24,993 nucleotides of DNA from Candidatus Dojkabacteria bacterium (GTDB taxonomy: Bacteria; Patescibacteria; Dojkabacteria; SC72), in contig JALNYV010000027.1 in NCBI GenBank assembly GCA_023229785.1, forward strand, positions 1-24,993, written 5' to 3'. Of the stretch, positions 1 to 6,439 are shown piece after piece. Position 1 is the first letter of the stretch, and the number at the start of each line of letters is the position of its first letter. The notes beneath the pieces are model-generated. The model was not told where the DNA came from and ran no database searches. It saw only the letters and a list, made by a program, of their open reading frames with translations. Position numbers and translations under genes: made by a program.

Positions 1-19
1 TTTTACTTTTCCGAAATGG

Positions 20-35
20 TGTTTACTAGTAAACA
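20..35. promoter_or_regulatory. 16-bp perfect palindrome, candidate operator
   Basis: TGTTTACTAGTAAACA reads identically on both strands with no spacer. Perfect palindromes of this size commonly bind dimeric regulators. A small HTH protein is encoded nearby (569-826), but a link between them is only inferred. Confidence 0.4.
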
Positions 36-84
36 TTCTCCCCCACTATTGATGCGGTCTCCAACCCGCTTTTAACATAAAAAT

Positions 85-119
85 TACCCTATTAAAAATC
101 CGAACATTTTAATAGGGTA
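85..119. repeat. 13-bp inverted repeat (hairpin)
   Basis: The arms TACCCTATTAAAA (85-97) and TTTTAATAGGGTA (107-119) are perfectly complementary around a 9-nt loop. The arms are A/T-rich next to the loop and have a GGGTA base. A rho-independent terminator would normally have a GC-rich stem followed by T residues, which is not the pattern here, so a protein-binding or structural role is at least as likely. Confidence 0.6.
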
Positions 120-207
120 GGAGGTACTCCCCTTTTTACCCTCATTGATGTTTTTTATGAGTGTTTTAGGGTAATATGGTACTGATGTTTTTATTAGGGT
201 AATAAGT

Positions 208-576
208 TCACCCAAATGTTTGCCCCAATACTAAATCTTCTATTTCTGTTGGGGATAAATTAGCATTAATTGTGTGTACATTCAGCAATCTGGTGGTTTT
301 GCTTTGTGTATATTCGTTAGGCATTAATAATAGGCTCACTACTACGCTTCCATTAAAGGTTTGGTGGAATGTTATGGAGTAATCTAAGTAATAGTTATAA
401 CGAAGTTCTGGGGTTCTTGATATTGTTGTAAATCTAGGATAGTAGTTCAATAGAGTTAATCTATCGGGGTCTATCGAATGTAGATTGATCTTTTGTGGTT
501 TGTCTAGTTTTCTATAACTGTGAGAGGGAAAACGAGTTGCTTCCTCTCCTGTGATGGTTCCTGTAATGTTATTCAT
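208..576 (-). CDS. Hypothetical protein, last gene of the radical-SAM cassette
   Basis: The product is about 122 residues and I do not recognise it. The start is taken at the ATG at 576 (MNNITG...), which overlaps the end of the upstream HTH gene, rather than the longer frame from 597 that begins inside that gene. It has no obvious membrane segment or signal peptide. The middle alternates polar and hydrophobic residues (YNYYLDYSITFHQTF, then GSVVVSLLLMP), which suggests a beta-rich fold. It is the promoter-distal gene of an overlapping cassette after the HTH gene, so it may be a partner of that regulator, but it does not resemble a toxin family I know. Confidence 0.65.
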   Translation of the reverse strand: MNNITGTITGEEATRFPSHSYRKLDKPQKINLHSIDPDRLTLLNYYPRFTTISRTPELRYNYYLDYSITFHQTFNGSVVVSLLLMPNEYTQSKTTRLLNVHTINANLSPTEIEDLVLGQTFG

Positions 577-826
577 GGGTTGTTTTCTTATAAGCAAAGT
601 GAATGGTTGGGGTGATTCCTATTTCGAAGCAAATATCAGAAAGGGTGCTGAGTGTCATTTTACGTGAACCATTCAAAATTTGAGTTATGTAGGAAAGAGA
701 TCTTCCTAAACGTCTGGCAAGTTCTTTCTTACTAATATCCATATCTTCTAACACGATGAGGAGGTCTTCCGTTGCATTATAGACAAGTTCTTCTCTTGCA
801 AATGCTTTTTCTTTTGAGTCAATCAT
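569..826 (-). CDS. XRE-type helix-turn-helix protein
   Basis: An 85-residue protein with one Cro/CI-type HTH at about residues 32-70. ISKKELARRLGRSLSYIT fits helices 2-3 and is followed by QILNGSRKMTLSTLSDIC, the usual recognition-helix and post-helix pattern of XRE/HigA-like proteins. The first 25 residues are charged and helical; the C-terminal 15 residues are a short tail. Its ATG overlaps the stop of the preceding small membrane gene (ATGA), and its stop overlaps the next ATG, so it is translationally coupled on both sides. It probably regulates its own cassette or another phage operon. An antitoxin role is possible, but no toxin-like partner is evident. Confidence 0.8.
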   Translation of the reverse strand: MIDSKEKAFAREELVYNATEDLLIVLEDMDISKKELARRLGRSLSYITQILNGSRKMTLSTLSDICFEIGITPTIHFAYKKTTHE

Positions 827-972
827 TTCTTTTTGCCTATTAAAAGGAGTATTACGAATACGAAGAAAGGGCTTAGTACTACTGAGCCGATAAAGGCATT
901 CAGGGTGTTTCTTCCATTCTTATGAGCGAAGTATGTTACGAGTAAGATTGCTGTTAGATATATTAGTGTCAT
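823..972 (-). CDS. Small membrane protein (49 aa)
   Basis: The 49-codon frame reads MTLIYLTAILLVTYFAHKNG, then a polar turn, then a second hydrophobic stretch (VVLSPFFVFVILLLIG) and a KKK tail. That fits two membrane helices with a basic cytoplasmic end. The ATG overlaps the stop of the gene before it and the stop overlaps the HTH start (ATGA both times), which strongly supports real translation despite the size. The pattern resembles short two-TM phage proteins with a polar NGR-type loop. Function unknown. Confidence 0.7.
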   Translation of the reverse strand: MTLIYLTAILLVTYFAHKNGRNTLNAFIGSVVLSPFFVFVILLLIGKKK

Positions 973-1118
973 TTTCGTTTCCTTTTGGGTGGGTGTTGAT
1001 AGAAGCTTTGGTCTAAGGTGTTGGTGCTAAGTGTCCAGGCAATAAAGAAAAAGAATGCTGGCACTAGTTGTCCTGAGAAGAAGCAAAATATAGTAATGGT
1101 TAGTAGTACTGTTTTCAT
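969..1118 (-). CDS. Small membrane protein (49 aa), paralogue of the 1987-2154 product
   Basis: It begins MKTVLLTITIFCFFSGQLVP and is hydrophobic to about residue 30, followed by a polar tail ending in PPKRKRK. The start overlaps the stop of the radical-SAM gene (ATGA) and the stop overlaps the next gene. Its first 30 residues align without gaps to the small protein on the other side of the radical-SAM gene (shared L-L-T, G-x-L-x-P-A). Function unknown; one or two TM helices are likely. Confidence 0.7.
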   Translation of the reverse strand: MKTVLLTITIFCFFSGQLVPAFFFFIAWTLSTNTLDQSFYQHPPKRKRK

Positions 1119-1954
1119 TTGTAATACTCTGGGTTAAATTGTCCACAAGCTCCACCTATATCATTTCCGTGTGGTGAGTGGAAGGAGGCTTTTAGTCCTA
1201 ATGATAATAGTTTGGTGACCCAATCTCTTGATACAGCTGTGTTGTCTCCATCACTCCATTTTAGGAATTTCATTTTGGGTGGATTTTCAAGGGAGCGCAA
1301 GTTCTCTACCATTGCTGCAAAGTTTCTTTTATCATCATTGATGCCAGGGATTAATGTGTAGTGAACGACTACTCTGGAGAGATCTTCACTTGTGTGCCCT
1401 TTTGCTTGGGGTAGGTTTGGTAAATTGGTTAAGTCCTTAATTGCTGCCATTGGATTGTGGATTGAATTAGGCATTAGTGATTGTCTTACTTCTTGTATAA
1501 ATGAGTGGATTGAAACATATATTTTAATTGATCTGTGGGGGTTGTTTTTGATGTATTTAATCAAATCATGAATAGAATTGGTTGTTGGCAGGGAAGTGGC
1601 TAATGATATTGGAAAATTGGTGGACAGTCTGTGAACTAGGTCTAAATTGAGAAGTGGTTCACCTGCACCCATCATTGAAATCAATAGGGGGATGTTTTTA
1701 TCATAATCAATTTGAGTTAATGCATCTTCTATTTCACCACACAAAACTGGTTTATTTGAAGTGCTGCCGGCCTTAGTTAAGTGACAAAAGGTGCAACCTA
1801 ATGCACACCCATAACTAGAAGGAACACATAATATAGTGCGTTTGGCTGGTTCTTCGTTGATAACTTTCATGATCTCCATAATGCCCCTGTCTGACTCAAA
1901 GTCATATCTAACAGAAGTATTATCAGTTGATTTTGTTGTTTTTATCAGTCTCAT
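1115..1954 (-). CDS. Radical SAM methyltransferase, RlmN/Cfr-like
   Basis: A 279-residue protein with the 4Fe-4S motif C50-ALG-C54-TF-C57. MGAGEPLLN at 95-103 is the GEP SAM-binding motif. VSIHS at 147-151 corresponds to the RlmN ISLH strand, and the ending GNDIGGACGQF matches the RlmN GDDIDAACGQL signature. C270 occupies the place of the methyl-carrying Cys (E. coli C355), and C43, seven residues before the first cluster Cys, occupies the place of the second catalytic Cys (C118). RlmN and Cfr methylate A2503 of 23S rRNA (RlmN also tRNA A37). At 279 residues against about 384 for RlmN and 349 for Cfr, it lacks the N-terminal accessory RNA-binding domain, so the substrate may differ. The start has a good Shine-Dalgarno (AGGAAC). 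It sits in a cassette with tiny membrane proteins and an HTH gene. Confidence 0.88.
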   Translation of the reverse strand: MRLIKTTKSTDNTSVRYDFESDRGIMEIMKVINEEPAKRTILCVPSSYGCALGCTFCHLTKAGSTSNKPVLCGEIEDALTQIDYDKNIPLLISMMGAGEPLLNLDLVHRLSTNFPISLATSLPTTNSIHDLIKYIKNNPHRSIKIYVSIHSFIQEVRQSLMPNSIHNPMAAIKDLTNLPNLPQAKGHTSEDLSRVVVHYTLIPGINDDKRNFAAMVENLRSLENPPKMKFLKWSDGDNTAVSRDWVTKLLSLGLKASFHSPHGNDIGGACGQFNPEYYK

Positions 1955-1986
1955 TTATTGTTCCTTTTGGGTGAGTTTTTCTATAC

Positions 1987-2154
1987 CTAGCTTGATCGTC
2001 TAGCTTCCAATGCCGCAAGAGCTTTCATGTGTGAATTATGACATTTGATTATTGTGTCACAAATAGTAAGACTTCCGAATAATATTGCGGCTGGAATCAG
2101 GTGTCCATATAACAGAAGTGCTAGGATTATCACTGTTAATAATAAATGTCTCAT
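1987..2154 (-). CDS. Small membrane protein (55 aa) upstream of the radical-SAM gene
   Basis: The frame begins MRHLLLTVIILALLLYGHLI, continues PAAILFGSLTI, and ends with a polar tail (ALEARRSS). The ATG has AAGGATAAAA upstream. One long or two short TM helices are predicted from the hydrophobic run at residues 3-32. It precedes the radical-SAM gene by 32 nt and is a likely paralogue of the small protein encoded just after it. Function unknown. Confidence 0.65.
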   Translation of the reverse strand: MRHLLLTVIILALLLYGHLIPAAILFGSLTICDTIIKCHNSHMKALAALEARRSS

Positions 2155-2190
2155 GTTTTTATCCTTAATAATTTTATTTGGTTTATTATA

Positions 2191-2517
2191 TTATTCAACA
2201 AGAGACAACATGTCTCTTAAATATTTTAATCTTCCTGTGCAGCGCCAACGGTCTTGAATGTAATGTAAATTCCCTACCACACTCTCTATGTTTACATCAT
2301 AGTAACAAGAAGTTTCGGTGTAAGGAATTTCCCACCGATCACACAAATCTTTATCGTCTCTAATAAAGTCACTGATTAGTTTTGTTACAGCCTCCTTAAC
2401 TTCAGGAGTATTAAAGACTGCTAATAGTGGTTGTGCCTTGGTATCATCACGGTACCCAATGTTACAACAGTGTCTGAATGCTTTGTTTACTATAAAGTTA
2501 GCTTTTTTGGGGTTCAT
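2191..2517 (-). CDS. Hypothetical protein
   Basis: The product is 108 residues from the ATG at 2517, chosen because AAAGGAAACGCAA stands directly upstream. The longer frame from 2589 would run into the preceding gene. It is helix-rich and soluble-looking, with several Cys (HCCN, CYYD, RWRCTG). I do not recognise the family. A short inverted repeat (2200-2218) overlaps its last codons. It follows the 2529-2855 gene by 11 nt, so the two are cotranscribed. Confidence 0.65.
   Translation of the reverse strand: MNPKKANFIVNKAFRHCCNIGYRDDTKAQPLLAVFNTPEVKEAVTKLISDFIRDDKDLCDRWEIPYTETSCYYDVNIESVVGNLHYIQDRWRCTGRLKYLRDMLSLVE
2200..2218 (-). repeat. 8-bp inverted repeat at the end of a gene
   Basis: AAGAGACA-ACA-TGTCTCTT forms a perfect 8-bp stem with a 3-nt loop, spanning the last codons of the 2191-2517 gene. 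No T-run follows in the leftward direction, so it is not a standard terminator. It could stabilise mRNA or attenuate readthrough into the radical-SAM cassette. Confidence 0.35.
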
Positions 2518-2528
2518 TTGCGTTTCCT

Positions 2529-2855
2529 TTAGATGTATATGTGTGTTTTTAAGGCTTCGCCTCTTACTTTTGTATAAACATCCCACCAATCATCTCTATC
2601 CTGCACATTATCAAATTCAACAAATGCGCATACACCGCGAAAAACCTTTGTGGGGACGTTCGCATTTGTGGTATAGGATAGTGGCCTCGTGTAGTATTCT
2701 TGGTTGTGTGTTAGTAATGCTACTTTTCCCAACTTGGAATCTGTATAGTACCCTAAAACATCAGCTACTTTCATAATATCAACAGGTGCTGTGGGCATTT
2801 GTTGTAATATGGATTTTGTTAGTTTCTTTTTGGTTGTTATAATTTCAATTTCCAC
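2529..2855 (-). CDS. Hypothetical protein
   Basis: A 108-residue protein beginning at a GTG (MEIEII...) with GAGG about ten bases upstream. It is mixed alpha/beta with a conserved-looking stretch RGVCAFVEFDNVQDRDDWW and no membrane segment. I do not recognise it. It is 13 nt downstream of the 2869-3171 gene and 11 nt upstream of the next one, in one leftward operon. Confidence 0.6.
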   Translation of the reverse strand: MEIEIITTKKKLTKSILQQMPTAPVDIMKVADVLGYYTDSKLGKVALLTHNQEYYTRPLSYTTNANVPTKVFRGVCAFVEFDNVQDRDDWWDVYTKVRGEALKTHIYI

Positions 2856-2868
2856 AATTGTATATCCT

Positions 2869-3171
2869 CTATATTAGAATTTGTAAGACTGTCATGTATT
2901 TTGCTGTAAACCACAACCCACCTTGGCATTCTGGTCTTATGTGTTCTTCGTAATCACTAAATTTTACCTTAGCCCAAACCCTTCCTTTTTTGGATAGGTG
3001 TGGGGCTGATTGTGTTGAGCAGATATGCCACCCAGGCCTGAAAGCAAACCCCTTCGTTTTATGCTCTTCTGCTTTATACTCAACACCTATTTGGAGTCTC
3101 TGTTTTCTGTTAATAAAGAGGGGACCAATGGAACCATCCTTATGTTGAGTGAATAATTTATAACCAACCAC
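2869..3171 (-). CDS. Conserved phage-type hypothetical protein
   Basis: About 100 residues if started at the GTG at 3171. The open frame extends to 3342, but that extra part lies inside the well-supported upstream gene, and the protein I recognise begins around VGYKLFTQHKDGSIGPLF. The body has KTKGFAFRPGWHICSTQSAP, then HLSKKGRVWAKVKF, then RPECQGGLWFTA. This matches a short phage/bacterial protein type that I recall from memory with the pattern ...GF..RPGWH...PHLS..GR.W..V....RPE.QGG.W. It has no assigned function I can name. An alternative start is the ATG at 3204, inside the preceding gene. Confidence 0.7.
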   Translation of the reverse strand: MVGYKLFTQHKDGSIGPLFINRKQRLQIGVEYKAEEHKTKGFAFRPGWHICSTQSAPHLSKKGRVWAKVKFSDYEEHIRPECQGGLWFTAKYMTVLQILI

Positions 3172-3178
3172 TTTTTGA

Positions 3179-3619
3179 TCACTCAGCGTCAGGATCGAAA
3201 TCATTAAACCAAGCTTTAATTTCTTCCCAAGAGCCTGTGAATAATTCATCAATCTCCCTTCCCGACTCACTATACCCCCAAATCGCACCCAATCCATTAT
3301 CTGAAGTGTGACCTGATTTTGGAACGATTGTAAATATAACATCCCCAGTTTTTATATCACAAATCCGGAAATCATCATACAAACTACCATCCATGGGACA
3401 ATTGTTTTTGAAGAAGACATATGTATTTTCAGGATCAAATCGTTTGCTGTGTTGAATTGATTTTAATTTTGATACCAACGATTTGCCTCTTCTCACAAGA
3501 GCACTATCACAACAAAACCAATCATACCACACTCCCCACTTACCACACTCCCCTGTACCAACTTGTTCTTCCTGTGTTAATTGAAGAAAATCTTTAATGT
3601 TTGTATCTAATCTTGACAT
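3179..3619 (-). CDS. Hypothetical protein
   Basis: The product is 146 residues from the ATG at 3619, preceded by GGGTGAG; a GTG three codons earlier is the alternative. It is soluble with many aromatic residues (KWGVWYDWFCCD, AIWGYSESG) and an acidic end (WFNDFDPDAE). I do not recognise a domain. It is the first gene after a sigma-70-like promoter (3677-3704). Confidence 0.65.
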   Translation of the reverse strand: MSRLDTNIKDFLQLTQEEQVGTGECGKWGVWYDWFCCDSALVRRGKSLVSKLKSIQHSKRFDPENTYVFFKNNCPMDGSLYDDFRICDIKTGDVIFTIVPKSGHTSDNGLGAIWGYSESGREIDELFTGSWEEIKAWFNDFDPDAE

Positions 3620-3676
3620 GTGACTCACCCTATAATAACGTTGTGTTTTGAAGTAGCTTTCTACTCCATTTAAGAT

Positions 3677-3704
3677 ATTATACTCGTATTTTTATTAAAA
3701 TCAA
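3677..3704 (-). promoter_or_regulatory. Sigma-70-like promoter, leftward
   Basis: On the minus strand: TTGATT, 16 nt, then TATAAT (perfect -10). It sits about 60 nt ahead of the 3179-3619 gene and would drive the operon running left to 208. Confidence 0.6.
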
Positions 3705-3712
3705 CAAGCTAA

Positions 3713-3910
3713 TTATTGAATTGTTGTGTATTGATCCCACAAGTTTTGTAAGTTTATGATATCATAAGCTAGAGTGGTCATCATTAGCTTTTTGTTATTG
3801 AACCCTCGAGCTCTTGATTCTAATACTTGGTGCCCACCTTCTTCTGTGAGTATTTTATATCTCCAGGTGACTGGATTCTCTGTGATGAATATTGTAGTTG
3901 TTAGAAGCAT
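3713..3910 (-). CDS. Hypothetical small protein (65 aa)
   Basis: The ATG at 3910 is preceded by TTAGGGTACTAAC, giving a usable Shine-Dalgarno. The protein has a short N-terminal beta-like segment (LLTTTIFITENPVTWRYKI) and a helical C-terminus. The overall look is of the small phage proteins that reformat protein or RNA contacts, but I cannot name a family. It has its own promoter (3942-3970) and ends just before the next promoter. Confidence 0.6.
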   Translation of the reverse strand: MLLTTTIFITENPVTWRYKILTEEGGHQVLESRARGFNNKKLMMTTLAYDIINLQNLWDQYTTIQ

Positions 3911-3941
3911 GTTAGTACCCTAATTAATTTATAGTGAAGTA

Positions 3942-3970
3942 ATTATACTGTGTGATAATATGTAAGTCAA
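3942..3970 (-). promoter_or_regulatory. Sigma-70-like promoter, leftward
   Basis: On the minus strand: TTGACT, 17 nt, TATAAT. It faces the 3713-3910 gene and lies back-to-back with the rightward promoter at 3984-4012. Confidence 0.75.
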
Positions 3971-3983
3971 CAGAACTTATTGG

Positions 3984-4012
3984 TTGATGTTTTATGAATA
4001 TTATGATACAAT
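3984..4012 (+). promoter_or_regulatory. Sigma-70-like promoter, rightward operon
   Basis: TTGATG, 17 nt, TACAAT, followed about 33 nt later by the first ATG (4045). It is the only rightward promoter found and would drive the 4045-9790 operon. Confidence 0.6.
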
Positions 4013-4044
4013 ATATTCTTATTTTAAAAGGAGAAGATTCTATT

Positions 4045-4221
4045 ATGAATGATTTGTATTATACACAAGATGAATATGAGTTATTTCGCGAATTTGATGA
4101 ATCTAATCAACTATCTAGCATTCCTGCATTATATCATACAACAATGGATTCATCATCTATTTCAATATCATCTTCAAGTTCTTTTGATTATTTCTGGATG
4201 GACTGGGTTAGTTTCGGATAG
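4045..4221 (+). CDS. Hypothetical acidic/Ser-rich small protein (58 aa)
   Basis: Started at the ATG at 4045, after AAAAGGAGAAG. An in-frame ATG at 3994 lies upstream of that Shine-Dalgarno and overlaps the promoter. The protein is acidic at the N-terminus (YYTQDEYELFREFDES), then has a run of Ser/Ile (SSISISSSSS), then an aromatic tail (FDYFWMDWVSFG). It is the first gene of the rightward operon. It is low-complexity and not recognised. Such small acidic first genes often act on host proteins, but that is speculation here. Confidence 0.6.
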   Translation: MNDLYYTQDEYELFREFDESNQLSSIPALYHTTMDSSSISISSSSSFDYFWMDWVSFG

Positions 4222-4323
4222 TGATCTTATTTACCACAGGAGAAGCTGTATTAGAGTTGGTAAAATAATTGTTGCCCCCAACTACAAATGAATATATAAT
4301 AGATTAATAATTTAAGGTGAAAT

Positions 4324-4455
4324 ATGAAAGAGAAGTGGAATAGTGTTTTAGGTAGAATTAGAGGAATAGCCTCTAATGATCAATTTGGTGGAATAATATT
4401 GTTTGGTGTAGTATTGTTCATCCTGTCAACTGTTGGTGTGGTGGAGTACTTATGA
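4324..4455 (+). CDS. Small membrane protein (43 aa)
   Basis: A 43-codon frame with TTAAGGTGAAAT upstream and a stop overlapping the next ATG (TATGA junction). A basic N-terminus (MKEKWNSVLGRIRG) is followed by one strong TM helix (GGIILFGVVLFILSTVGVV) near residues 23-41. This is typical of a single-pass inner-membrane small protein. Function unknown. Confidence 0.65.
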   Translation: MKEKWNSVLGRIRGIASNDQFGGIILFGVVLFILSTVGVVEYL

Positions 4456-4634
4456 GTAGCTTGTTTGATAAAGAAGATGAAATTTTGTTTGGATTGGGGA
4501 ATGAAAAAGCTGCTGTTTCTTGTGAAAGGTGCTTGGAAAAAATCATGACACCCAACCCTGTTGATTATGAACAATTAAACAGGGATAGTTCCTGGTATGA
4601 TGATTTGTTTAATGATGATAATTGGGATGAATGA
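4452..4634 (+). CDS. Hypothetical acidic small protein (60 aa)
   Basis: It begins MSSLFDKEDEILFGLGNEKA, has a CERC pair in the middle and ends in an Asp-rich tail (YDDLFNDDNWDE). It overlaps the preceding small membrane gene by 4 nt, so it is coupled. Its first 31 residues align gaplessly with the product of the next gene at about 10 positions (MSS, DE, F, L, AA), which suggests a tandem duplication. Function unknown. Confidence 0.6.
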   Translation: MSSLFDKEDEILFGLGNEKAAVSCERCLEKIMTPNPVDYEQLNRDSSWYDDLFNDDNWDE

Positions 4635-4635
4635 T

Positions 4636-4800
4636 ATGAAATACAATTACATGAGTAGTGAGTTTGAGGATGATGACGAACCATATTTTGAGCTTAGCAG
4701 AGATCGCGCTGCAGGTATGCATGCTGATATATGTGCTCATTATCACAACAACTCAAATCAAGAAGATGTTGATGATATAAATGCAGATGAGGGGTGTTAA
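4636..4800 (+). CDS. Hypothetical acidic small protein (54 aa)
   Basis: Started at the ATG at 4636, directly after the previous stop. A second ATG at 4651 (MSSEFEDDDE) gives the form that aligns with the previous gene. It is very acidic, with a His-rich centre (HADICAHYHNN). There is no clear independent Shine-Dalgarno, so translation probably depends on the upstream gene. Not recognised. Confidence 0.5.
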   Translation: MKYNYMSSEFEDDDEPYFELSRDRAAGMHADICAHYHNNSNQEDVDDINADEGC

Positions 4801-4802
4801 TT

Positions 4803-5492
4803 ATGGCTATGATACATGGTGCAAATTTTGGTGGAGATGAAGAGTGGGGTAACCCAGCGCCCAGTGCAACAGTTGATATTTTGAGTATGAAAATTCAGAC
4901 AAGAGCTGAAGAAGAATTTGAAAGGTTATCTAATATTGAAGGTGAAAATACACTCAATACTAGAACTCTTGATGATGCGTGGGATGTTCCTTTATCAGAC
5001 GACGAATTTAACTTTTGGTCTGGTTATAACCAGGCTTTTCTGAACACACACTTTCAAATACACGAAGAAGAGTTGATTAATCCCTATGCTGGTAAAATGA
5101 GAGTTGAAAACGTAACTCTTGATTCTAGCGCATGGACTGTTGTAACCACAAAACTCGAAACGGAAGATAAAATGACAGGGAAGGTTTGGCCTCTAAAGGC
5201 TCAATTGTGTGAGATTACAGAAAGTAGGGTTTTAGGATACATCCCATCAAAAACCCTAAACACAGGGTGGAATGAGTTCATGATGATGTTTTATATAAAT
5301 GAAACGTTACCAGATGCCGCTAGACCTTTCAAGAAAAAAATGTATGCGATGTGGGCTCCACTGTACGAATATGAAACATTACTATATGATATAAACACAC
5401 GTTTGTTTATGGATCAAATAGAAACCAATGATGGATTTGTATACTTCTTCATATTTGGTGAAGATGAATACGATTCGATTATTGCTGATTAG
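4803..5492 (+). CDS. Hypothetical protein (229 aa)
   Basis: Started at the ATG at 4803 with GAGGGG about eight bases upstream; an in-frame TTG/ATG further left lies in the previous gene. The protein is acidic and soluble, with an N-terminal disordered-looking part and a mixed alpha/beta C-terminal half with many Tyr/Phe (EYETLLYDINTRLFMDQ). I do not recognise a domain. It is tightly linked to the next gene, whose Shine-Dalgarno (TAGGAG) overlaps its stop. Confidence 0.65.
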   Translation: MAMIHGANFGGDEEWGNPAPSATVDILSMKIQTRAEEEFERLSNIEGENTLNTRTLDDAWDVPLSDDEFNFWSGYNQAFLNTHFQIHEEELINPYAGKMRVENVTLDSSAWTVVTTKLETEDKMTGKVWPLKAQLCEITESRVLGYIPSKTLNTGWNEFMMMFYINETLPDAARPFKKKMYAMWAPLYEYETLLYDINTRLFMDQIETNDGFVYFFIFGEDEYDSIIAD

Positions 5493-5502
5493 GAGCATTT
5501 CT

Positions 5503-5934
5503 ATGGCTAATGATTATTTAAAAAAGGACATTGCAGAATGCAGGAGGCTGTATGATGATTACATGTATGAGCATACTACTGAAGCTTATAGGGCAACATG
5601 CGCAGAAGAGTTAATTGCAACCATTCCTAAATGGTTGGAAATAGCTGAAGAACTTAATGATGCTCTAGATGAAGAATCTGAGGCGGTAGGAACAGAAGAT
5701 GTTGAAGAAGATTTGTTGTCTCCTCAAATGATGATTCTCAAAGGTACACAAATGATTCAACAGGGAAATTCACTTCTTGAAGCAGAATCAAACGCTATTA
5801 TTAGTTACTTGGTTACAACAAAGCAACTAGACCCTGCTCTTAGATCAGAACTTAAGAGTGTGTATAGTTTATACAAAGGCAACCCAAGCACAGCAGCAGA
5901 ATTTTGGATCAATGATCCAAATAGGAGTATATGA
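5503..5934 (+). CDS. Hypothetical acidic helical protein (143 aa)
   Basis: The ATG at 5503 follows TAGGAGCATTTCT. The frame is open further left (5428), but that part is inside the previous gene. It is almost entirely helical and strongly acidic (EELNDALDEESEAVGTEDVEEDL), without membrane segments. Not recognised. It ends in a 1-4 nt overlap with the next start. Confidence 0.65.
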   Translation: MANDYLKKDIAECRRLYDDYMYEHTTEAYRATCAEELIATIPKWLEIAEELNDALDEESEAVGTEDVEEDLLSPQMMILKGTQMIQQGNSLLEAESNAIISYLVTTKQLDPALRSELKSVYSLYKGNPSTAAEFWINDPNRSI

Positions 5935-6095
5935 TGTTTCAGGAATTTAAATTAGTACTATCAAAAACGGAAGTGAGCGACCTATTAGAAGCTCTCACAG
6001 AGTGCTTAGACGACACACAAGACTCAGCTAAAGCTTTACTACTAAAATATGTAATAATCAAATTAAAGGGTTCCAAATATTATGACAAAGATTGA
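5934..6095 (+). CDS. Hypothetical small protein (53 aa)
   Basis: Two adjacent ATGs (5931 and 5934, same frame) follow ATAGGAGT, a good Shine-Dalgarno, and overlap the stop of the upstream gene. It begins MFQEFKLVLSKTEVSDLLEA and ends GSKYYDKD. One amphipathic helical domain is likely. The end overlaps the following gene by 14 nt. The compact overlaps on both sides support it; function unknown. Confidence 0.55.
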   Translation: MFQEFKLVLSKTEVSDLLEALTECLDDTQDSAKALLLKYVIIKLKGSKYYDKD

Positions 6096-6420
6096 AAAAA
6101 TCAGAAATGCTATTCAATATTTCAAAGAAGATGGTGCTGTAATGATGTGGGTTGTAAGGGATATTAAGCAACACTTAGATAAAATTCGTGCGCTCCCAAA
6201 AGCAGATAGACAAGTTGGATATGATATATTGATGGAACAACCAATTAAAGGATTTGATGAAGGTGATATGTATGTACTATTTCATCAGTTGTATAAGGAT
6301 TATCAGTCAGATGCTACTTTGCGAGAAGTTGAACTCTTGATGAATTGGTGTGGTGTTGATGATTTTCAAATTAACCTATTAATACACCCCGAATTAAGAT
6401 ATACTAGCTCAATATTATAA
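6082..6420 (+). CDS. Hypothetical protein (112 aa)
   Basis: ATG at 6082 with AAAGGG about ten bases upstream, inside the end of the previous gene. It is helix-rich and soluble (YFKEDGAVMMWVVRDIKQHL, then REVELLMNWCGVDDFQINLL). No family recognised. Confidence 0.65.
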   Translation: MTKIEKIRNAIQYFKEDGAVMMWVVRDIKQHLDKIRALPKADRQVGYDILMEQPIKGFDEGDMYVLFHQLYKDYQSDATLREVELLMNWCGVDDFQINLLIHPELRYTSSIL

Positions 6421-6439
6421 ATTAACAGTGGTGGTTGAA

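Larger units (their letters stand above)
1..207. promoter_or_regulatory. Non-coding repeat-rich region at left end
   Basis: No credible gene lies here. The stretch carries a 16-bp palindrome (20-35), a hairpin (85-119) and five copies of an AGGGTAA-like box, in forward orientation at about 114-119, 168-175 and 196-203 and reversed at 83-90 and 136-142. It lies downstream of the last leftward gene. It could be a terminator and operator region, a protein-binding array or part of a replication or packaging site; the sequence alone does not decide between these. Confidence 0.5.

Noticed and set aside
2045..2776. Rightward open frames at 2045-2257, 2178-2363 and 2438-2776
   Set aside because: They lie opposite well-supported leftward genes with ribosome sites and have no Shine-Dalgarno or plausible protein pattern.
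4222..4323. Gene or terminator in the gap between 4221 and 4324
   Set aside because: Only very short frames occur, and the AGTTGG/CCAACT repeat has too long a loop and no T-run.
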